From CAYYOS01 sp964473355 (GTDB taxonomy: Bacteria; Pseudomonadota; Gammaproteobacteria; Burkholderiales; REEB80), in NCBI GenBank assembly GCA_964473355.1, contig CAYYOS010000017.1:1-25323 (forward strand): DNA of 25,323 nt. Reading direction: 5' to 3'. Below, piece by piece: positions 6,779 to 12,736 of this stretch; position 1 is the first letter of the stretch; every line of letters begins with the position of its first letter. The translations under genes were made by a program, and so were the position numbers. The notes beneath the pieces were generated by a model that was given only the letters and a program-made list of their open reading frames with translations, did not search any database and was not told the DNA's origin.

Positions 6779-7379
6779 ATTTATTTAACGCTTCGTTTAA
6801 AATATGTTTAAGCTTATCGGCAATACTATCGAAATCATCGGTTATACCGAGATCGCGCATTTGCGTTACCTCCAACCCTGGATAGCCGCAAGGCGGAATG
6901 TGCTGAAACGGTTCTGTGTCCATGGCTACATTTAAACTTAAGCCATGATAGGTGCAGCCGTGCTTTACGCGCAAGCCGAGCGCCGCAATCTTTTTGCCGT
7001 GCACATAAACGCCGGGTGCCGCCGCCCGCCTCTCAGCAACAATGCCATAGCCGGCTAACAGGAGAATAACCGCCTCTTCCAGCATGGCAACCAGTGTTTT
7101 CACGCCAATGCCCAGGCGGTTTAAGTCGAGTAATACATAGATGACCAATTGCCCGGGACCGTGGTAAGTAATCTGTCCGCCCCGATCAACCTCAATGACC
7201 TGGACTGGGGTGTTTGGTTTGGTGCTTCCTTTGCCTTTTCGCCCTAGGGTATAAATGGGTGGATGCTCTAAAAACCACATTTCGTCGGGCGTATCCATGT
7301 CGCGAGTGGCGGTAAAATGTTGCATCGCCTCCCAGACCGGCAAATAATCTTGTAAACCCAGAGGCTTGATTAAAATCAT
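6768..7379 (-). CDS. lipB: Octanoyl-[ACP]:protein N-octanoyltransferase
   Basis: LipB moves octanoyl groups from acyl carrier protein to lipoyl domains of enzymes such as pyruvate dehydrogenase. The substrate-binding motif RGGQITYHGPGQ is at 66-77. The catalytic Lys is K130 in GKKIAALG, and the acyl-accepting Cys is C164 in PCGYPGLEVTQ. At 203 residues it has the usual length. The ATG at 7379 overlaps the stop of the DUF493 gene by four bases, and its own end overlaps lipA, so ybeD, lipB and lipA form a tight translational chain. Confidence 0.96.
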   Translation of the reverse strand: MILIKPLGLQDYLPVWEAMQHFTATRDMDTPDEMWFLEHPPIYTLGRKGKGSTKPNTPVQVIEVDRGGQITYHGPGQLVIYVLLDLNRLGIGVKTLVAMLEEAVILLLAGYGIVAERRAAAPGVYVHGKKIAALGLRVKHGCTYHGLSLNVAMDTEPFQHIPPCGYPGLEVTQMRDLGITDDFDSIADKLKHILNEALNKYGH

Positions 7380-7642
7380 AAAGCCATCAACACCATAGGA
7401 TGTTTGGAAATTTCTTTGTAGATATCATCCAACTGCGCTTGCGAAGTGGCCATGACAGTGCAAGTTAGGGAAATATAGTTGCCCTTGCGTGAAGGCTTCA
7501 TTTCCATGGTTGCGGCGTCGAATTCGGGCACATGCCGCAATATAATCTGCAACATGGCATCTGCAAAGCCATCTTGAGTTCTGCCCATCATTTTAATGGG
7601 AAATTCACAAGGGAAGGTTAAGAGCGACTCTTTTTCAGTCAT
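7376..7642 (-). CDS. ybeD: DUF493 (YbeD family) protein
   Basis: This 88-residue cytoplasmic protein matches the YbeD family in size and in motifs: a LLTFPCEFPIKMMG-like opening, a RHVPEF segment and SRKGNYISL in the middle. The family has an ACT-like ferredoxin fold and is nearly always encoded beside lipB. Its role is not established, though a link to lipoate metabolism or regulation has been suggested. I chose the ATG at 7642, which gives the family length; an in-frame GTG at 7654 would add four residues. The start lies inside the 3' end of the aminotransferase gene. Confidence 0.92.
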   Translation of the reverse strand: MTEKESLLTFPCEFPIKMMGRTQDGFADAMLQIILRHVPEFDAATMEMKPSRKGNYISLTCTVMATSQAQLDDIYKEISKHPMVLMAL

Positions 7643-8498
7643 GGGCAGAAACACCGCTGCGCATCACGGTAGATTTATAGTCTTGATATAAATCATAGAG
7701 GCGGGAAAAAACCGGACCGGGCTTGCCGTCGCCTACTTTTTTTTGATCGAGCTCGGTAATAGGTAGCACTTCCTTAGTCGAGGAGGTCAGCAATAATTCT
7801 TGCGCATGGCGAACTTCGTATTCGGAAATATTACGAACTTCCAAAGGAATCTTGTTTGCCGTGGCCAACTCCAACACGACATCATAAGTAATACCCGGCA
7901 ACATTAAATTATTTTTTGGCGGTGCCAGGAGGATCCCATCATGTACTACTAAAATATTACTTGCCGCCCCTTCAGTTAAAAAACCTTCGCGCAATAATAT
8001 TACCTCCGTTGCGCCAGCATCGACAGCGAGTTGGCGCAACAATACGTTGGGCAACAATGCAATGGCTTTTATATCGCAACGCAGCCAGCGATTGTCATTC
8101 GCAGTGATGGCATTCACCCCCGTTTGTCGCTGCGCTAAGGGCGGCGTTACCAAGGGGCTACTCATCATAAACACGGTAGGATGAATTTCTTTAGGGAAAG
8201 CGTGATCGCGTTTGGCTGGGCCGCGCGTGATATGCACGTATAAATACTGGTCATCGGTATCGTGGTGTGCAATCAATTGGGTGATTAAGGCTATCCATTC
8301 GGCTGCGCTATGCGGGTTTTCTAAGCGTATGGCATCGAGGCTATTTTGCATCCTCGCCAAATGCCCATGAATACGGAATGGTTGACGCGAATATACCGGG
8401 ATAACTTCATATATCCCATCGCCAAAAATAAAGCCGCGATCCAAGACCGGTACGTACGCGTCTGCTAACTCCATAAACTTGCCATTTAAATAGACCAT
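7635..8498 (-). CDS. dat: D-amino-acid aminotransferase
   Basis: This is a 287-residue class IV PLP-dependent aminotransferase. The N-terminal VYLNGKF..VPVLDRGFIFGDGIYEV block, the Schiff-base lysine K144 in CDIKAIALLPNVL, and the cofactor-binding LTEGAASNI stretch are typical of D-alanine aminotransferases rather than of IlvE. The reaction is D-alanine + 2-oxoglutarate = pyruvate + D-glutamate. The gene starts six bases after dacA ends and overlaps ybeD. DacA releases D-alanine from peptidoglycan stem peptides, although outside the cytoplasm, so a recycling link is possible but not shown. A branched-chain or 4-amino-4-deoxychorismate activity is the main alternative within the fold. Confidence 0.88.
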   Translation of the reverse strand: MVYLNGKFMELADAYVPVLDRGFIFGDGIYEVIPVYSRQPFRIHGHLARMQNSLDAIRLENPHSAAEWIALITQLIAHHDTDDQYLYVHITRGPAKRDHAFPKEIHPTVFMMSSPLVTPPLAQRQTGVNAITANDNRWLRCDIKAIALLPNVLLRQLAVDAGATEVILLREGFLTEGAASNILVVHDGILLAPPKNNLMLPGITYDVVLELATANKIPLEVRNISEYEVRHAQELLLTSSTKEVLPITELDQKKVGDGKPGPVFSRLYDLYQDYKSTVMRSGVSAHD

Positions 8499-8504
8499 GC
8501 TCTT

Positions 8505-9647
8505 TTACTTAAAAAATAGTTTGATGCTGTCCCATGTTCGGCCGAAAAAGCCCGCGACGGGGACTTCAGTTAGCACCACCAAGGGATAATCGGCCAGGGC
8601 CGCGCCGTTTTTAGTCAGACGCAGGGTGGCAATGGGCTGACCCGCTTTTAAGGGCGCAAAAAGTGGCTGCTTGCTAAGTAGGCTCGCTTTTAAACCCGCG
8701 TATTCGCCTTTGAGTAAGGTAAGGTGTAAATCTTGCGGCAGCCCGACGCTTACCATTTTTTCACTCCCCTTCCAAACCGGCAGCTGGGCGATGGCGGCAC
8801 CCTTTTGATAAATCCTGTGCGTCTCGAAAAATTGAAATCCGTAATTCAATAATTTTTGGCTTTCCCGCACGCGTGCACCGTCAGAGCCGGTGCCTAGCAC
8901 GACCAAAATCAAACGCATGGGTCCCCGCTTCGCGGATGTGATTAAACAGTACCCGGCTGCTTCAGTATGCCCGGTTTTCATGCCGTCTACGTAGGGATCC
9001 AGCCACAACAAGCGATTTCGATTGGGTTGCGTTATGCCGTTATAAGTGTATTCCTTTAGCGAATATAAGGGATAGTATTCCGAAAAGTCCCGCACGATCG
9101 CATACGCGATACGGAACAAATCCGTAGCGGTAGTGTAATGCTGAGGATTGGGTAGCCCGGTGGCGTTAGTAAAGTTGGTATTTTGCATTCCCAAACGCCG
9201 CGCTTCCTTGTTCATCATGTCGGCAAAGGCGGCTTCGCTCCCCGCTACCCCTTCGGCTAATGCAATGGACGCATCATTCCCGGACTGCACGATCATGCCG
9301 CGTAATAATTCGTCCACAGTAACCGGTTTAATTTTTTCTACAAACATGCGCGAGCCTTCCGCTTTGTAAGCGGCGTCGGAAATCGGCAAAGCTTGGGTAA
9401 GCTGTAAGCGGCCCTGTTTCAAAGCACTGAACGTCAGGTATGCGGTCATTAGCTTGGTTAGCGATGCGGGTTCGATTCTCGTATCGGCGTTTTGACTCAC
9501 CAATACTTTGCCGGTCGTAAAATCGCCTAAAAGATAAGACTTAGCCGCAACGGGGGGTGCCGAGGGCGCCGCCAAATTTGCCGCGTTTATTTCTAGGGTT
9601 AAACTCAGACCAACGACAAGGGGAAGTAAGAGAGATTTAAGCTTCAT
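8505..9647 (-). CDS. dacA: D-alanyl-D-alanine carboxypeptidase (PBP5/6 type)
   Basis: DacA removes the terminal D-alanine from peptidoglycan pentapeptides in the periplasm. An N-terminal signal peptide of about 23 residues ends in NAA. The active-site motifs are S62-L-T-K65, S122-G-N124 and K224-T-G226, all in normal spacing. A C-terminal beta-domain and a final amphipathic stretch (RTWDSIKLFFK) match the membrane-tethering tail of PBP5/6. At 380 residues it is full length. A TATAAT lies about 15 bases before the ATG, leaving a very short leader without a clear ribosome binding site. It leads the dacA-dat-ybeD-lipB-lipA block. Confidence 0.95.
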   Translation of the reverse strand: MKLKSLLLPLVVGLSLTLEINAANLAAPSAPPVAAKSYLLGDFTTGKVLVSQNADTRIEPASLTKLMTAYLTFSALKQGRLQLTQALPISDAAYKAEGSRMFVEKIKPVTVDELLRGMIVQSGNDASIALAEGVAGSEAAFADMMNKEARRLGMQNTNFTNATGLPNPQHYTTATDLFRIAYAIVRDFSEYYPLYSLKEYTYNGITQPNRNRLLWLDPYVDGMKTGHTEAAGYCLITSAKRGPMRLILVVLGTGSDGARVRESQKLLNYGFQFFETHRIYQKGAAIAQLPVWKGSEKMVSVGLPQDLHLTLLKGEYAGLKASLLSKQPLFAPLKAGQPIATLRLTKNGAALADYPLVVLTEVPVAGFFGRTWDSIKLFFK

Positions 9648-9662
9648 GGGGATAAATAATGG

Positions 9663-9668
9663 ATTATA
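9663..9668 (-). promoter_or_regulatory. Candidate -10 box for dacA
   Basis: A consensus TATAAT on the minus strand lies 15 bases before the dacA ATG, implying a 5' leader of about 10 nt. No recognisable -35 box is seen in the end of midA, so this is weak evidence. Confidence 0.35.
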
Positions 9669-9677
9669 ACCGAAAGA

Positions 9678-10829
9678 CTATAAGAGATAGCTTCTATCAT
9701 TGGCGGTAAATCCCGGTAGCGTCGCGGCGACCCCCCGGCCCAATGCTAATACCTTAAATAATTCGCCCATTTCCGCAGGACTTAACAACTTTTTCACTTG
9801 GCCTGACAGAGGTAAATATTTTTCCGGATTATCCGGCGATATCGCAGACAGTAATTCTAATATCCCGTTATTAATTAAAAACTGAGCCTGGCTGGTGTAG
9901 CCTGCCAGGGTCAAACCTTGCTCCGTACCTGCCTGGGCCAAGGCGCTAAAATCTACGTGAACCGTAATATCCTGGAGGCCGGGTAAATAGAAAGGATTGT
10001 CGTGCGCATGATGCCGATAGTGACACATTAACGTGCCCTCTCTGCGCTGGGGATGGTAGTACTCGTTTTTTGGAAAGCCATAGTCCAGAACTAAGATCAC
10101 ACCCTGTTGTAAAATCAATGCCAAGCTTGTTATGAGCCCGCGGGCGGCTAAACTTATTTCGCTGACATACGCCTTAGCCGGCGACAAGGTTTGGGCCACT
10201 TGTAACAACTCGGTAGACGTTACGTTTTTGTCACACCATATGAACTCGCCGCCGTGCAGCGCGACGCCGCGTTCGAAAACAGTCTGCGCTTTCCAGTGAA
10301 TAACGGCTGCGGGTAGCGCGTCAAACACTTCGTTGGCGACAATCACACCGGAAAATTCTCGGGGTAATTGCGTTAGCCAGTGAACCCGGGGGGCAAGATG
10401 CGGTACCTGTTGTTGTATGGCCTGTTGCTGACGACTTTGTAACGCCGCGCTGACTTCCAACATATAGTAATGCCCGGGCAAACAATTGTTAGCTTCCAAT
10501 TCGCGTAGCATATCTATGGCCAGCCGCCCGCTTCCTGGTCCTAATTCTAAAATATCGCCACGGGTTTCGGTCAACACGGGGGCCACCGTGCAGCTTAAGG
10601 CGCGCCCAAAAAGTGGTGAGAGTTCAGGCGCGGTAATAAAATCGCCCGCCGCGCCAAATTTTACTGCCCCGCCGCTGTAATACCCTAAGCCCGGCGCATA
10701 TAACGCGAGCTCCATAAAACGTCTAAAGGTAATCCATCCTTCATGCGTCAGGATCTCGTCTTGTATCAGCTTACGAAGTGTATTACTGTGCGCCAGTGCA
10801 TCGGGGCTAGGCGTAGGTAGTGTCGGCAT
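9678..10829 (-). CDS. SAM-dependent methyltransferase, MidA/NDUFAF7 family (COG1565)
   Basis: This 383-residue soluble protein matches the MidA (DUF185) family. Conserved features are the GWITFRRFMELALYAPGLGYY opening region (31-51), GDFITAPELSPLFG (62-75), the SAM-binding ELGPGSGRL (95-103) and VLDYGFPKNEYYHPQR later on. The eukaryotic relative NDUFAF7 dimethylates an arginine of respiratory complex I; the bacterial substrate is not defined. The gene is co-oriented with dacA, 30 bp upstream of it, and its start lies only 37 bp from the divergent pteridine reductase gene. The ATG at 10829 lacks a clear ribosome binding site but fits the family N-terminus. Confidence 0.9.
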   Translation of the reverse strand: MPTLPTPSPDALAHSNTLRKLIQDEILTHEGWITFRRFMELALYAPGLGYYSGGAVKFGAAGDFITAPELSPLFGRALSCTVAPVLTETRGDILELGPGSGRLAIDMLRELEANNCLPGHYYMLEVSAALQSRQQQAIQQQVPHLAPRVHWLTQLPREFSGVIVANEVFDALPAAVIHWKAQTVFERGVALHGGEFIWCDKNVTSTELLQVAQTLSPAKAYVSEISLAARGLITSLALILQQGVILVLDYGFPKNEYYHPQRREGTLMCHYRHHAHDNPFYLPGLQDITVHVDFSALAQAGTEQGLTLAGYTSQAQFLINNGILELLSAISPDNPEKYLPLSGQVKKLLSPAEMGELFKVLALGRGVAATLPGFTANDRSYLL

Positions 10830-10838
10830 GGCGGGTAT

Positions 10839-10849
10839 GTTAAATTAAC
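10839..10849. promoter_or_regulatory. AT-rich palindrome between divergent genes
   Basis: GTTAA-A-TTAAC lies in the middle of the 37-bp gap between midA and the pteridine reductase gene. Its position suits a shared promoter core or an operator, but no specific regulator can be named. Confidence 0.3.
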
Positions 10850-10853
10850 ACCG

Positions 10854-10862
10854 GAAGAGAGG
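10854..10862 (+). promoter_or_regulatory. Ribosome binding site fixing a GTG start
   Basis: The purine run AAGAGAGGG ends four bases before the GTG at 10867. It supports that non-ATG start, since no upstream in-frame ATG exists. Confidence 0.6.
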
Positions 10863-10866
10863 GTTA

Positions 10867-11619
10867 GTGGAAAAAAACTTGCATGGTAAAGTTGTATTAG
10901 TTACGGGCGGCGCTCGGCGCGTGGGAGCGGCTATATGCCGACATCTTCATGAACGGGGCGCCACGCTTATGATACATTATCGCGCATCGGCCACAGCAGC
11001 CCAAAACCTCGCCGCAGAATTCACAAAAGTTCGCCCCAATTCGGTAAGCACGGTCGCAGGGGACCTTTTAGATACCGCCAACTTACCCAGTTTAATCGAG
11101 CAGACTGTCGCGCAGTTTGGACGTTTGGATGTGTTGATTAATAATGCATCGAGTTTTTTTGCCACACCCGTGGGCGAGATTAACGAGGCGTCCTGGGATG
11201 ACCTAATAGGCAGTAACTTAAAAGCGCCGTTGTTTTTGTCGCAAGCTGCCGCGCCGGCACTTAGTAAGGTGTCTGGATGCATTATTAATATTAGCGACAT
11301 CCACGCTGATCGGCCCTTAAAAAATTATGTGGTGTACAGCATAGCCAAAGCCGGGCTCACCGCGATGACTCGCGCGCTAGCCCTAGAACTCGGACCCACA
11401 GTGCGCGTTAACGCCATCGCCCCTGGGCCGATTTTATGGCCGGAAAATAATGCTCACTTTGATAAAAGTAATCAACAACGCATTATCTCGCAAACAATAC
11501 TAGAGCGAGCAGGTGAGCCTGAAGAGATTGCGCGAGCCGCGGCGTTTCTAATCAGCGGCGCCACGTATACCACAGGACAAGTGATTGCAGTCGATGGCGG
11601 ACGCAGTATTAAACTTTAA
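10867..11619 (+). CDS. Pteridine reductase (FolM/PTR1-like short-chain dehydrogenase)
   Basis: This is a 250-residue short-chain dehydrogenase of the pteridine reductase group, which uses NADPH to reduce dihydrofolate, dihydromonapterin or biopterin. The cofactor motif is TGGARRVG (13-20), typical of the TG-x3-R-x-G variant of PTR1. NNAS is at 92-95 and the catalytic Y157-x3-K161 pair is present. D144 stands 13 residues before Y157, where ordinary family members have Ser; the same Asp is the hallmark of pteridine reductase 1. The GTG start at 10867 follows an AAGAGAGGG ribosome binding site by about four bases. The end overlaps the ttcA-like gene by 26 bp. Confidence 0.88.
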   Translation: MEKNLHGKVVLVTGGARRVGAAICRHLHERGATLMIHYRASATAAQNLAAEFTKVRPNSVSTVAGDLLDTANLPSLIEQTVAQFGRLDVLINNASSFFATPVGEINEASWDDLIGSNLKAPLFLSQAAAPALSKVSGCIINISDIHADRPLKNYVVYSIAKAGLTAMTRALALELGPTVRVNAIAPGPILWPENNAHFDKSNQQRIISQTILERAGEPEEIARAAAFLISGATYTTGQVIAVDGGRSIKL

Positions 11620-12382
11620 ACGCATTAAACCGCCGCGCTCATTGCTCACGCTGGTCGGCCAGGCAATTGGCGATTTTGCGATGATAGCAGAGGGCGATCG
11701 AATACTATTGGGCTTATCCGGCGGCAAGGATAGCCTGAGCTTATTGCACTTGTTGCTCAATTTACAAACGCGGGCACCGGTGAGATTCGAGATAGGCGTA
11801 GCGACCGTCGACCCACAATCTCCGGACTTTGATCCCTCGCCATTAAAAGCATATATCAGCGCACTGGGCGTTCCTTACTTTTACGAGTCCTTTCCGATTT
11901 TGCAGCAAGCAAAGCAGTCTATGCAGGGTAAATCTTTTTGTGCATTTTGTTCGCGTATGCGCCGCGGTTTACTGTATGGCGCCGCGCGGCGAGAAAATTA
12001 CAATGTTTTAGCTTTAGCACAACACTTAGACGATGCCGCCGAAACTTTTTTAATGAGTATGTTTTATGGCGGAAAATTGCGCACCATGAAGGCGTCTTAC
12101 ACCAATGACGCTGGCGATATTCGCATTATCCGCCCCTTAGTCTACGCGCGCGAGCGCCAGACGGCGGCGTTTGCTAAAGATGCCGATTTACCTGTGATTG
12201 CTGAAAATTGTCCAGCTTGTTTTGCAATGCCCATGGAACGTATGCATATGAAAACCGTCTTGGCACAATTGGAAGCCGGCAATAAAAAATTGTTTCCGAG
12301 TTTGCTGACCGCCATGCGGCCTTTATTAGGCACTCCTGCTATGAACGTAAGTACCCCGGCGTCATTAGATAAATCATCATGA
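11594..12382 (+). CDS. ttcA: TtcA-like tRNA 2-thiocytidine synthase
   Basis: TtcA is an ATP-dependent enzyme carrying an iron-sulfur cluster that thiolates cytidine 32 of certain tRNAs. The PP-loop is SGGKDS (42-47). A CAFC motif (C116, C119), followed by RMRRGLLY, is the family's central CxxC. NVLALAQHLDDAAETFLM is the conserved helix that follows. A later CPAC (C206, C209) may supply a third cluster ligand. The length of 262 residues is slightly short. I chose the ATG at 11594; a TTG nine bases upstream is possible. The start lies inside the pteridine reductase gene and the stop overlaps the next ATG as ATGA, so all three genes look translationally coupled. Confidence 0.87.
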   Translation: MADAVLNFKRIKPPRSLLTLVGQAIGDFAMIAEGDRILLGLSGGKDSLSLLHLLLNLQTRAPVRFEIGVATVDPQSPDFDPSPLKAYISALGVPYFYESFPILQQAKQSMQGKSFCAFCSRMRRGLLYGAARRENYNVLALAQHLDDAAETFLMSMFYGGKLRTMKASYTNDAGDIRIIRPLVYARERQTAAFAKDADLPVIAENCPACFAMPMERMHMKTVLAQLEAGNKKLFPSLLTAMRPLLGTPAMNVSTPASLDKSS

Positions 12383-12720
12383 GTTTAGGCTCTACCCTAT
12401 TAGGTCTAGTCTGTGTGCTGATGATGGCTTTGGGGCAGATTTTATTTAAAATGGCCGGCCACACTTTGCAATCACCCATGCAGTGGCAGCAATGGCTGAG
12501 TGCACCGATGATAGCAGCGCTAGTGATTTCTGGGGTTGCCACGGTGTTGTGGGTTTGGGTATTGCGCACCACACCGCTGTATATTGCCTATCCGCTGATG
12601 GCGCTGGCGTTTTTTTTGGTTCCGCTAGGAGCTTACTATATTCTAAACGAGCCCATTAACTACAATACCTTTATCGGCGCGGGATTAATTATTATCGGCA
12701 TCGTTGTCTCATATTTGTAA
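12379..12720 (+). CDS. Small four-helix EamA/SMR-type membrane protein
   Basis: This 113-residue protein is almost wholly hydrophobic with four predicted membrane helices, about residues 4-22, 42-62, 67-87 and 93-112. The GQILFK near the N-terminus and PLYIAYPLMALAFFLVPLGAYYILNEP in the middle recall the ArnE/ArnF and single-EamA-repeat families, which act as dimers to flip lipid-linked sugars or export small molecules. It lacks the clear N-terminal helix Glu of EmrE-type drug exporters, so a drug-efflux label would be unsafe. It overlaps ttcA by four bases (ATGA), yet a functional link to tRNA thiolation is not apparent. Confidence 0.75.
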   Translation: MSLGSTLLGLVCVLMMALGQILFKMAGHTLQSPMQWQQWLSAPMIAALVISGVATVLWVWVLRTTPLYIAYPLMALAFFLVPLGAYYILNEPINYNTFIGAGLIIIGIVVSYL

Positions 12721-12736
12721 TTCCGGTCGACGTTGA

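Noticed and set aside
12721..12736. Terminator between two convergent genes
   Set aside because: The 16-bp gap has no stem-loop or T-run.
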